A stretch of 32,602 nt of DNA from JAMOAD01 sp023621955 (lineage in GTDB: Bacteria; Acidobacteriota; Aminicenantia; JAMOAD01). A model generated the notes under the pieces. The model was not told the DNA's origin. It saw nothing but the letters and a program-made list of their open reading frames with translations, and did no database searches. The position numbers were made by a program, and so were the translations under genes. Shown here in pieces: positions 23,079 to 31,596 of the stretch (position 1 is its first letter; each line of letters begins with the position of its first letter). The DNA lies in contig DAONEM010000023.1 in NCBI GenBank assembly GCA_035403085.1, positions 1 through 32,602 of the forward strand, given 5' to 3'.

Positions 23079-23103
23079 AAGAGAGGAAAAAAAAAGGTAC
23101 AAT
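23075..23103 (+). promoter_or_regulatory. Predicted promoter of rplS
   Basis: TTGAAA (23075-23080), 17 bases and TACAAT (23098-23103). The -35 overlaps the stop of the dapF-like gene. Transcription would start near 23110, giving a 31-base leader with AGAGGAG before the ATG. Confidence 0.7.
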
Positions 23104-23140
23104 AAGCCGTTATTTCAGCTTAGAAAGAGGAGACATAAGG

Positions 23141-23485
23141 ATGAACGCGATTGTTGAGAAGCTTGAAAAAAGCATGTTGAGAACCGATATTCCCGTTTTT
23201 AAGCCCGGCGACACCATCAAGGTTCACGTCAGGGTGAAAGAGGGGGAAAAAGAGAGAACCCAGCTTTACGAAGGAATCGTGATCGCTCGGAGAGCCTCCG
23301 GAATGAGGGAGACCATCACCGTTCGTCGGAACAGCTACGGCATCGGAGTCGAACGTGTTTTCCCCTTGAACTCCGCGGTCGTGGAGAAGATCGACGTGCT
23401 GAGACGTGGCCGTGCCCGTCGTGCCAAGCTCTTCTTCCTCCGTGAGCTCTCCGGCAAGAAGGCTCGGATCAAAGAGATTAAATAG
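23141..23485 (+). CDS. rplS: Ribosomal protein L19
   Basis: A 114-residue L19, standard length. The family signatures PVFKPGDTIKVHVRVKEG, RTQLYEGIVIARR and RRNSYGIGVERVFPL are all present, as is the basic C-terminus. L19 lies at the interface of the two ribosomal subunits. The frame is open further upstream, but the ATG at 23141 follows a good ribosome site and gives the normal N-terminus. The usual upstream partners rpsP, rimM and trmD are missing here; rnhB follows 17 bases later, as in many genomes. Confidence 0.96.
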   Translation: MNAIVEKLEKSMLRTDIPVFKPGDTIKVHVRVKEGEKERTQLYEGIVIARRASGMRETITVRRNSYGIGVERVFPLNSAVVEKIDVLRRGRARRAKLFFLRELSGKKARIKEIK

Positions 23486-23502
23486 GCACGAGGATAGGCC
23501 CG

Positions 23503-24066
23503 TTGATAGTGGCCGGCGTGGACGAAGTGGGCAGGGGGGCTCTCTTCGGCCCTTTAGTGGCGGCTGCCGTAGCGTATGAGGAGGGGTGTGTGCCACAGGG
23601 TGTGAAAGATTCGAAGGTTCTTTCGCAGAGGAAACGGGAGAGTCTCTACGGTGAGATTCTCCACTCCGCGAAGGATGTCTCCGTCTCTATGGCCACATCC
23701 TTCCGAATCGACGAGATCAACGTTCACAATGCCGACAAGGGGGCCTTGAGAGAGGCCTTGCTCGGCTTAAGAGTGCCCGTGGAGAGGGCCTTTGTCGACG
23801 GCTTCCCCCTGGAGGATCTCCCCTTTCCCCATGAAGCCGTTATCCATGGAGACGCGAGCATCCCCGTGATCTCCGCCGCGTCCATCGTCGCGAAGGTTCT
23901 GAGAGACCACCTTATGGCCCTCTTCTCCGTTCACTTCCCCCTCTACGGCCTCGACGTCAACAAGGGTTACGGAACAACCTCCCACAGAGAGGCCGTAAAA
24001 ACTCATGGCCCGACCCTCTTTCACAGAACCTCCTTTCATATCAAATCGCTGGGGGAAAAGCTCTAA
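23503..24066 (+). CDS. rnhB: Ribonuclease HII
   Basis: A 187-residue RNase HII. The acidic catalytic set is complete: D7-E8 in AGVDEVGRG, D99 in FVDG and D117 in HGDASIP. VKDSKVLSQRKRE and the SAASIVAKVLRD helix are typical. The enzyme nicks RNA in RNA-DNA hybrids, including single ribonucleotides in DNA. A TTG start at 23503 gives the usual N-terminus (MIVAGVDEVGRG) nine bases after GAGG; a GTG two codons later is possible. The stop TAA shares one base with the ATG of the following TPR gene (TAATG), so translation is coupled. Confidence 0.93.
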   Translation: MIVAGVDEVGRGALFGPLVAAAVAYEEGCVPQGVKDSKVLSQRKRESLYGEILHSAKDVSVSMATSFRIDEINVHNADKGALREALLGLRVPVERAFVDGFPLEDLPFPHEAVIHGDASIPVISAASIVAKVLRDHLMALFSVHFPLYGLDVNKGYGTTSHREAVKTHGPTLFHRTSFHIKSLGEKL

Positions 24067-27000
24067 TGGTCTTCGGATCCAAGGATAAAGGCAAAGAACT
24101 GCGGGCCGACAGGATAGAGGCCCTTCAGAAAGCCATCGAGAAAGCCATCAAGAGCGCCAAACTTCCCCAAGCCATCTCGGCCTATGAGGAGCTCCTCTCC
24201 CTGGACCCTCGGGACGCGACGGCGATGAACCAGCTCGGTGACCTCTACATCCGCACAGGAAACTTCAAGGAGGCCTTCAAACACTACCAGCGCCTGGGAG
24301 ACCACTACGACCGCACCGGTCTTCTCCCCAAAGGGATCGCCATCTACCTGAAGATGTACAGAATCGATCCCAAGAACACCGATGTAGCCCTCAAGCTGGC
24401 GGACCTTTACAAACGTTCCGGCCTGGAGATCGAAGCCAAGAGGATCTACATCGAGGTGGCCGAATTCCTCAAGAGCCAGAAGCGTTCCGACGATGTCCTC
24501 GAAGTCTACCGCAAGCTGGCCGACCTGGACCAAGAGAACGAGGAGATCCGGGAACGACTGGCCGAAATCTACGAGAAACAGGGGAACCGGGACCACGCCG
24601 CTGAGGAGTACCGCCGGATCGCCGATATCTACCAGAAGAAAAGGCTCCCCGAGCAAGCTATTGAAGCCCTCAAGAAGGCCCTCGCCTTCAAGCCCAACCT
24701 TCTGATCCTCAAGAAAATTTTGGATCTTCTCAAGGAGCAAGACCGTCTTTCCGATGCGGTCAGGCTTGCCGAAGAGACCGTCCAGCTCGACCCTTCCAAC
24801 AGGGACTTCAAGAAGACCCTTGGCCTCCTCTACATGGAGATCATGGATTTTACCAAGGCCGAAGCCCTCTTTCTGGAACTCTCCTCCCTGGGGGGCGAAC
24901 AGGAGATCGACGTCTACGAACAGTTGACGAAGCTCCATACCAACAGGAAAGATTTTGATAAAGCCTTCAGCTTCATCGAACCTGTTGTGGAAAGTCTTGT
25001 AGAGAACGGCCAGCAGAACAAAGCCCAGGAACTCATCAGCATCATTCTGAGCGATAACCCCTCCTACCTCCCCGCCCTCTGGAAACGTGCCGCCATCTAC
25101 GAGAAGAGCAAACAGACAACGAGTCTCGTCCTCGCCCTCAACGCCATAGCCGAGGTTTTTAAGGGCGAAGGGAACATGGAAGAGGTGAAGAAGATTCTCC
25201 GCAGGCTCATCGAGCTGGAACCTTCCAACGAGAACTACCGTTTCGATCTGGAAAGCCTTGAAAAACAAGAAGAGAAGAAGGACTCAGAACAGTACTTCGA
25301 ACATAGAAAGGAAGAGCAGACCCTGGTTAAACAGCTCGACCAATTCGACAAAATCTTCGATGGAGGCTTCAAAGAGGAAGCCGTCCGGGATGTGGAATCT
25401 CTCGACACTATGTACCCGGAAAATCCCAAGATCAAAGAGAAACTTCTCCAGTACTACCTGAAGCTGGAATCTTTGGATAAGGCCCTCTCCACAGGGCTGC
25501 AGATCCTCTCCATCTACGAAAGGCTTCAGCTCAAGGACCTTGTCGAGGCAACGGCCCGACGCCTTCTCATTTCTTTCCCCAACAACCCTAATTTATCCAA
25601 CTATCTGAACGAAACGGTCACGGAGATTTCCCCCGACCTCCCGTCACCGGAAGAACCTATATCCTTCGGTGATGACAAGGCCAAACTTCAGGAGCTTCTC
25701 TCGGAGATCGATTTCTACATAGCCCAAGAGTTCTCCGACGAGGCCCGGTCAAAGGTGATGAAGGCTCTCGCCCTCTACCCGAACAACCCTCTCCTCTTGG
25801 AGAGGCTCGGCAAACTCGACGAAAGCTCTCCGTCCCTCTACTCGGCCCCGGAAGCCCCATCTTTTCAGGTTTCTTCCCCTACCCCGACTCCCCAAGGGGA
25901 ACCTCCTCTTGACATTTTCTCCGCTCCCGTTCAGGCTTCCGCTCAGTCTTCGGACGACCTCGTCTTTGAGCTCTCCTTCGATTCCGACGAGATAGGAGAG
26001 GCTCCTCCAGTCCAGCCCAAGGATGCCGATCTCTTCGAAACCCCTTCAAGCGCCTCCGCTCCTCTCACCCCGGAGAGAGACGAGCCTATGGCAAAGGGTT
26101 CCCTCGACCTCCCTGCAGGGCCCTTGACAGGCGCCGAGGAAGAGCCCTCGGAGGCGATGAGGGCGAGCGAAGCCGATGCTCCTCTCTTCGGGGAAGACGA
26201 AGAGGAGGTGGACATCTCCCTCGACCTTCCCGTGGGACCCTTCACCGACACAGAGGAAGAGGCGCCTGAGGCGACGAGGGCAGACGATACCGAGGATGAG
26301 AGAACCGAAGAGGGGCTCACCCCCCTCACCTTCGACACTCCCTCTCGGGAATCTTCACCAACTCCCACTCTCGAAAAAGAGGAACCCCTTCAGGAAGCTG
26401 ATCTCGGGGATGATACAAACCCGAACCTTTCTCCTACCTCCTTTCCCTTCTCCTCCTCCCTTGACGAATCACTCTCCCCTCCGGCGGAGGCAAAGGTCCA
26501 AGGGCTCTCCTCGAACGACGATCTCCCCTTCTTCAACGAAGAGGACCTCTTCGCGAACCTTCCTCAAGACGACGAGAAAAGCTTCGTTCCGACACCCGCC
26601 TTCCCGCAAGAGGAGGGAGAAGCGAAGGAAGACCTCCTTCTTGGAGAGAGCGACATCATCGACGACCTCGGGCAGAACTTTTTCAGCGACGATGAGATTT
26701 TCGACATAGAACAATCCTACTACTTCGAAGTGGGAACCATCGTCTCCCAAGAGCTCAAGGCAATTCAAGAAGCGACAAGGGACGCCAAAGACAACGTCAG
26801 CACCACCATGGAGAGGAGCCTCGACGATATCCTCTTCCAGTTCAAAGAGAAGCTCGACGAAACCCTGGACAAAGAAGACTACGACACCCGCTACAACCTT
26901 GGAATCGCGTATTTCGGCATGGGTCTCTACGACGAGGCGGTGAACGAGTTTCTGATCGCCAGCAGGGGCCCTCTCTGGAAATTCGATTCCTACGTTCATC

Positions 27001-27236
27001 TGGGACTCTCTTTTTTTAATAAGGGCATCTTCCCGGAAGCGGAACGGTGGTTCCAGGAGGCACTGAAGATTCCCGGAAGGGACGATGAGGAGTACCTGGC
27101 CATTAAATATGAGCTGGCCAAGGTGTACGAGATGAAGGGTGAGGTTAACGAAGCCGTTGGTCTCTACCGTCAGATCTTAACCAAAACCCCGGATTTTCAA
27201 GACGTGAAGATGAGGTTGAAGACCCTGCTCGGATAA
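24066..27236 (+). CDS. Very large TPR protein with acidic disordered middle
   Basis: A 1056-residue cytoplasmic protein, with no signal peptide or membrane helix. Residues about 15-530 are an array of tetratricopeptide repeats (for example AISAYEELLSLDPRDATAMNQLGDLYIRTGNFKEAFKHYQ-like units, seen many times). From about 530 to 880 the chain is rich in Glu, Asp, Ser and Pro and looks disordered. It holds a duplicated segment, LDLPAGPLTGAEEE and LDLPVGPFTDTEEE, 39 residues apart. The C-terminal part (about 935-1056) has three more TPRs (YDTRYNLGIAYFGMGLYDEAVNEF). TPR arrays bind partner proteins. Similar proteins occur near motility or type IV pilus genes in delta-proteobacteria, but the function here is unknown. 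It is coupled to rnhB upstream and lies two bases before the sigma-54 activator gene. Confidence 0.85.
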   Translation: MVFGSKDKGKELRADRIEALQKAIEKAIKSAKLPQAISAYEELLSLDPRDATAMNQLGDLYIRTGNFKEAFKHYQRLGDHYDRTGLLPKGIAIYLKMYRIDPKNTDVALKLADLYKRSGLEIEAKRIYIEVAEFLKSQKRSDDVLEVYRKLADLDQENEEIRERLAEIYEKQGNRDHAAEEYRRIADIYQKKRLPEQAIEALKKALAFKPNLLILKKILDLLKEQDRLSDAVRLAEETVQLDPSNRDFKKTLGLLYMEIMDFTKAEALFLELSSLGGEQEIDVYEQLTKLHTNRKDFDKAFSFIEPVVESLVENGQQNKAQELISIILSDNPSYLPALWKRAAIYEKSKQTTSLVLALNAIAEVFKGEGNMEEVKKILRRLIELEPSNENYRFDLESLEKQEEKKDSEQYFEHRKEEQTLVKQLDQFDKIFDGGFKEEAVRDVESLDTMYPENPKIKEKLLQYYLKLESLDKALSTGLQILSIYERLQLKDLVEATARRLLISFPNNPNLSNYLNETVTEISPDLPSPEEPISFGDDKAKLQELLSEIDFYIAQEFSDEARSKVMKALALYPNNPLLLERLGKLDESSPSLYSAPEAPSFQVSSPTPTPQGEPPLDIFSAPVQASAQSSDDLVFELSFDSDEIGEAPPVQPKDADLFETPSSASAPLTPERDEPMAKGSLDLPAGPLTGAEEEPSEAMRASEADAPLFGEDEEEVDISLDLPVGPFTDTEEEAPEATRADDTEDERTEEGLTPLTFDTPSRESSPTPTLEKEEPLQEADLGDDTNPNLSPTSFPFSSSLDESLSPPAEAKVQGLSSNDDLPFFNEEDLFANLPQDDEKSFVPTPAFPQEEGEAKEDLLLGESDIIDDLGQNFFSDDEIFDIEQSYYFEVGTIVSQELKAIQEATRDAKDNVSTTMERSLDDILFQFKEKLDETLDKEDYDTRYNLGIAYFGMGLYDEAVNEFLIASRGPLWKFDSYVHLGLSFFNKGIFPEAERWFQEALKIPGRDDEEYLAIKYELAKVYEMKGEVNEAVGLYRQILTKTPDFQDVKMRLKTLLG

Positions 27237-27238
27237 GG

Positions 27239-30200
27239 GTGCAATACCAGTATTCCAGCCGCTGGCTTCTCCATAAGAAGGGGCTCTTCAGGGATCTTTT
27301 CGGCAAGGGTTACGCGGAAACGGTTCCTGAACCTTTCCTCGACGATCTTGAAAACCTGCGTCATCCCCTCCTTCTCAACACCCTCTTTACCTCCCACCAT
27401 CTCGGCTTCGGTTTTCGTGAACACGCTCCTCCCCTCACCGACCCCTCCCCCCTCCGTTTTCGGCAGGTCAAGGAAGAGCTCTGCCTCTTCTTCGAAAGCC
27501 TTGGAAAAGAGGTGAGCTTCGCCCCCAAGCTCTTCGAAGAGGATCGTCTCCTGGTCAGCTCCCTGACCCCATCGCGACGGTGCACCCTTCGAGGATACCT
27601 CCCCCTGTGCCGGGGTTACCGCCTCATCACCCCCCCTTCGCTCTTCCTCTTCCTCTCCCTCCTGAAAGACCGGAGAGAGCTCATCCTTCAGGGGCCACAG
27701 GGGAGCGGCAAGAGCACAACCCTCCTTCAGAGTTCGGAGATTCTCCAGAAAGAGGGTAAGACCGTCTTCCTCTTCTCTTCCCCCGAGGAGCTGACCCTTC
27801 AGATCCTCTCCCTCCTCTTCCAGGGAGATGTTCCCTCTTCCTCCCCCCCTCTCGACTCGGTTCTCTCCCTGGTGGATTCACCGGACACCTTCTTTCTCTA
27901 CGATGGGGAGCGAGAGAAGAGCGAAGTGTTCTGGCGGCTCCTGAAGGTCAAGGCCCCTCGTTCGACCCGATGCTCGGTCACCTCTCTCCTGCCCGAGCCT
28001 TGGCAGGAGGGGACCTTTTCCCTTCCTCCCCCCACCCAAGGCGAACTGGAGGAGATCTTCTTCTGGTGCTCTCCCAGGGACTTGGCCCTGGCCTTGTCCA
28101 CGGCGCCCCGCAACCTGCGTCTTCTCAGACACCATCTGGAGGCCCCCGCGGACACCCTCCTCTCACTCCGCGAAAAGGAGGCCCTCGCCTACCTCTTCCT
28201 GACCTGTGATTGGCCCTCTGGACTCTCCCAAGAGCAACGGCACTCTTTGAGAGAGCGGCACCTTGTCCTGACCGGAGAGGGGGAGGAGAGCGTTCGAAGC
28301 GTCCATCTGGACCCTCTGGTCCTGAGACAGATCCTTCGTGAAGTCCCCCCCGAGAGCCTCCGCCTCGACTCCCTCCGTTTTCTTCACCTCCTCACCCTTT
28401 GGCCCACAGACCCTCTGATTCACAAGGCCTACCTGGCCCTTGCGCCGAACGATCGACTCCTCTTCCGGGGAGAGATCCCTTGGGAACACTTCTCCGACGA
28501 AGAGAAGAGGTCCTTCCACAGAGAGGCGAAAGAGGCGGGGCTCTCCCATCCGATTCCCCTGGAGAGGGTTGTCCAGAAGAGTCCTCAAGATTGTCGGGAG
28601 CTCTCCTTTGAACTTCTGCGAAGAGGGCGCTACAAGGAGGCTATGGCGATACTTCCCCCTCCGCCGGACTCTTCATTCCCCGAGAAGCTCCACAGACTCT
28701 CCCTGCTAAGGCTCACCGGAGAGAGTCAAGAGGCCCTGAAACTTCTGAAACTCCTTCGCAAAGAGGCAAAACCTGAGGAAGAGCCCCTCCTTAATTTGGA
28801 GTATGGCCTCCTCCTCCACCTGCTTGGAGAGCGGGAAAAAGCGGCCAAGCTCTTCAAGAGCCTCCTCCATGGTAGCGGAGAGGCCGCCGTAAAGGCCCGT
28901 CGGTACCTCTCCTATCTCTCCGGGCCCAAGGAGGGGCATCACCTCGTCTCCCTGAGAGAGCTCTACAAGGAGAGCCTCTCCGGAGAGAACGGGAGTGACC
29001 CCGGGGAGATGGCTTCCGAAATCGGCCAAGAAGCCTTCCGTTCCTCGGACTTTTCCTCGGCACTCGGGTGGTTCGAACTCTCGGAGTCTCTCTTCCGTCG
29101 AAGAGGGGACCGTAGGGCGGTCACCCTGGCGGCCTTCAACCGAGGAGAGACCCTCAAGGAGACAGGACACCTGAGAGAGGCCAAAGAGATCTTTCAAAGG
29201 GCCAAAGCACATGATCTTACCGGAGGAAGCAACTACTCCCTCTCCTTGGACAACCTTTCACTCGGAGAGATCGCCTTCTTTCAAGAAGAGTACGCCGAGG
29301 CGGCCTCCTCATTTCAGGAGGCCGGGCCCCTCTCCCCCTCTCTGGCTCCCCACCTCTCCCTCCTCAAGGCTGTCGCCTTCCACATGGCAGGCAAGGAAGA
29401 ACCCGCCGGTGAGCACGCCTCCTTCATAGAGGCCGTTCAGGAGGGAAGGGAAGAGGTTCTTCTCCCCTCTCTTCCGCCCTTAGAGCGACCCTTGGAGAGA
29501 TTCAAAGCGGCCTTGGCCATCGGGAGACTCTACCGTTTTCACAACCGCCCTCCCCCTCAGGAGATGGAGCTCTGGAAGAGGGAGTCCCTGAAGTTCCCCT
29601 TTTATGGAAACCTGCTCAGAGAAGAGAACAGCCGAGACAGCCCTACCGGGAGGTTGGCGGATGAACTTTTCCGACTCCGCTACGGCCGTCCCCTCCCTTG
29701 GGGAGAGGGGGGGCGAAAGGTCTCCGTCGACACCCTGAGCGACGAGGAACGTCGCTGGCTCTCGCTGGTCATGTCCCCCCCCTACTCCGCATCTCCTTGC
29801 CCAGAGGGACCCTTCGTCGGCTTTCAAACAACCCTGGCCTCCCTACGGCAATGGGTAGACAGGATCAAGAACCTCCCCTTTCACGTCTTGATCGTTGGAG
29901 ATTCCGGCACCGGTAAAGAGATGCTGGCCCGCTACATCCATAGGACCGGAAACCGACACGAAGACCCCTTTCTCTCGCTGAACTGTGCCGCCGTCCCCTC
30001 GGAGCTCCTGGAAGCCACCCTCTTCGGGTACAAGAAAGGGGCCTTCACAGGAGCCGACAGGGAGAGCCCGGGGCTCATCGAGAGCGCAGGAAGGGGAACC
30101 CTCTTTCTGGATGAGATCGGCGACTTGCCTCTGGCCATGCAACCGAAACTCCTAAGGGTCCTTCAGGAGAGAGAGGTTCTCAGAATCGGAGACTTCCGGC

Positions 30201-30748
30201 CCCGCAAGGTAGAGGCGGCCTTCATCTTCGCCACCAACCATAACCTGGAAAGAGACGTTCAGGAGGGTCGTTTCCGGGAGGATCTCTTCTACAGAATCGA
30301 TGAAATGCGGGCCGAGCTCCCCCCGCTGGATAAGAGAAGAGAGGACATCCCCCTCCTGGCCCGCCGTTTCGTGGCCAAGTATTCTCCGGTCTGTGGAAAG
30401 GGAAACGTCGAGATCGCCGAGGAGGCCGTGGACTACCTTGTGCAAAGGCCTTGGAAGGGGAACATCCGGGAGTTGGAGACAGAGGTGAAACGGGCGATGG
30501 TTCGGCTCGGAGAGCTTGAGGAAGTCCTAAAGCTTGAACACTTCCTCCCTCCTCGAAGCGGAGGACAATCGACATTTCCACCCCAAGAGATTCTCCCCTT
30601 GAAGCGCTCCAGAGAAATTTGGGAGGCTGATTACCTCAAGACCATCCTGGCCAGCAGGCCAAAGCTCTCCCGAGAAGAGATGGCCTCTCTCTTAAAGATC
30701 AGCAGGATGCAGCTTTATAACCTGCTGAAAAAGCATGGGATCCTATGA
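27239..30748 (+). CDS. Sigma-54 activator with N-terminal STAND-like ATPase and TPR-like region
   Basis: A 1169-residue regulator. Residues about 885-1110 are a complete RpoN-activating AAA+ domain: Walker A GDSGTGKE (887-894), the sigma-54 contact loop GAFTGA (934-939), Walker B GTLFLDEIGD near 954-963, and RFREDLFYRID. A Fis-type helix-turn-helix ends the protein (MASLLKISRMQLYNLLKKHGIL). The N-terminus lacks the common receiver, GAF or PAS domain. It has another P-loop, GPQGSGKST (152-160), followed by a winged-helix-like stretch and a helical, TPR-like region (about 460-780), as in MalT-type STAND sensors. The start is a GTG two bases after the TPR gene stop; the end overlaps the permease gene by four bases (ATGA). 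Its signal and targets are unknown, and no -24/-12 promoter is visible in the window. Confidence 0.88.
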   Translation: MQYQYSSRWLLHKKGLFRDLFGKGYAETVPEPFLDDLENLRHPLLLNTLFTSHHLGFGFREHAPPLTDPSPLRFRQVKEELCLFFESLGKEVSFAPKLFEEDRLLVSSLTPSRRCTLRGYLPLCRGYRLITPPSLFLFLSLLKDRRELILQGPQGSGKSTTLLQSSEILQKEGKTVFLFSSPEELTLQILSLLFQGDVPSSSPPLDSVLSLVDSPDTFFLYDGEREKSEVFWRLLKVKAPRSTRCSVTSLLPEPWQEGTFSLPPPTQGELEEIFFWCSPRDLALALSTAPRNLRLLRHHLEAPADTLLSLREKEALAYLFLTCDWPSGLSQEQRHSLRERHLVLTGEGEESVRSVHLDPLVLRQILREVPPESLRLDSLRFLHLLTLWPTDPLIHKAYLALAPNDRLLFRGEIPWEHFSDEEKRSFHREAKEAGLSHPIPLERVVQKSPQDCRELSFELLRRGRYKEAMAILPPPPDSSFPEKLHRLSLLRLTGESQEALKLLKLLRKEAKPEEEPLLNLEYGLLLHLLGEREKAAKLFKSLLHGSGEAAVKARRYLSYLSGPKEGHHLVSLRELYKESLSGENGSDPGEMASEIGQEAFRSSDFSSALGWFELSESLFRRRGDRRAVTLAAFNRGETLKETGHLREAKEIFQRAKAHDLTGGSNYSLSLDNLSLGEIAFFQEEYAEAASSFQEAGPLSPSLAPHLSLLKAVAFHMAGKEEPAGEHASFIEAVQEGREEVLLPSLPPLERPLERFKAALAIGRLYRFHNRPPPQEMELWKRESLKFPFYGNLLREENSRDSPTGRLADELFRLRYGRPLPWGEGGRKVSVDTLSDEERRWLSLVMSPPYSASPCPEGPFVGFQTTLASLRQWVDRIKNLPFHVLIVGDSGTGKEMLARYIHRTGNRHEDPFLSLNCAAVPSELLEATLFGYKKGAFTGADRESPGLIESAGRGTLFLDEIGDLPLAMQPKLLRVLQEREVLRIGDFRPRKVEAAFIFATNHNLERDVQEGRFREDLFYRIDEMRAELPPLDKRREDIPLLARRFVAKYSPVCGKGNVEIAEEAVDYLVQRPWKGNIRELETEVKRAMVRLGELEEVLKLEHFLPPRSGGQSTFPPQEILPLKRSREIWEADYLKTILASRPKLSREEMASLLKISRMQLYNLLKKHGIL

Positions 30749-31596
30749 TCTCCTTAAGGAAGCGGCTTCTTACAGCCCTTGTTACTCTTGTCGGAGTTTA
30801 CTCCCTGGTTTTCTGTTTGGCCCGGTTTCTTCCCGCAGATCCATCCCTCATCCACCTTGGCGAGCGAGGTTCAAACGTGGACCGGGGAAGGTGGCTCAGG
30901 AGCAGGAACCTGCAACGCCCTTTAGGGGAGCAGTTTTTCTCGTTTCCTTTAGGGAAAGAGAACCTCTCCCTCTTTCGACGAGAACCGGTGCGTACCTTGG
31001 TTCTCCGCTCTCTTCCCCAAACCCTCTCATTGGCGCTTTTTTCGTGGATTCTCGCCCTCATCCCCGCCGCCCTTCTCCTTCCCCTTCCCAAGATAGGTGA
31101 GACCACTGTTCTCCTCTCCACACCCTTTCCCCCTCTCGTTTCAGGCTCGATCCTGATGGTCGTCTTTTCTTCTTGGCGGTTTTTACCCTTCCTCACTCTG
31201 GCGATCGCCCTCTACCCGAACCTGTACAGAGGCTTGAAGAAGAGCCTGCAACGGGAACAAAGCCGCCCCTACCTCCTCGGTCTGGCGAAGATCGGTTTAC
31301 CTCAAAGGAGAATCCGCCTCCACCTCTTTCGGCGGCTCTTGCCCGCCCTGCTGACCCTGGGAGCCCTACAGGTAGAAGGTCTTCTGACAGGAACGATCAT
31401 CACGGAGACCCTCTTCTCGCGACCCGGCCTCGGATCTCTCTTGGCGGAAGCCGTCAGAAGAAGGGACTACCCTCTCCTCGAGGGTCTTGTGCTCTTCTTG
31501 GCCATCGTGACGGTCTTGCTCAACTTCATCGTAGACCTGGCCCTCTACCTTCTCGACCCCCGCCTCAGGAGGAGATCCTATGAAGGTTCTTTATAA
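30745..31596 (+). CDS. ABC transporter permease, DppB/OppB type (short)
   Basis: A 283-residue inner-membrane protein of the peptide/nickel permease family, about 30-50 residues shorter than usual. The first helix ends in LARFLPADPSL, a form of the DppB ARFLPGDP signature. The cytoplasmic coupling loop (LLGLAKIGLPQRRIRLHLFRRLLP) and the TETLFSRPGLGSLLAEAVRRRDYPLLEG stretch are typical DppB motifs. The periplasmic loop after helix 1 is reduced. With the next gene it should form the membrane pore of an importer for peptides or similar solutes. No ATPase or binding-protein gene is present nearby. It overlaps the sigma-54 activator by four bases and the next gene by 17. Confidence 0.87.
   Translation: MISLRKRLLTALVTLVGVYSLVFCLARFLPADPSLIHLGERGSNVDRGRWLRSRNLQRPLGEQFFSFPLGKENLSLFRREPVRTLVLRSLPQTLSLALFSWILALIPAALLLPLPKIGETTVLLSTPFPPLVSGSILMVVFSSWRFLPFLTLAIALYPNLYRGLKKSLQREQSRPYLLGLAKIGLPQRRIRLHLFRRLLPALLTLGALQVEGLLTGTIITETLFSRPGLGSLLAEAVRRRDYPLLEGLVLFLAIVTVLLNFIVDLALYLLDPRLRRRSYEGSL

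Noticed and set aside
24063..25268. An open frame of 401 codons on the minus strand opposite the TPR gene
   Set aside because: The plus strand encodes clear TPR repeats with good coupling to rnhB; the antisense frame has no ribosome site or domain.
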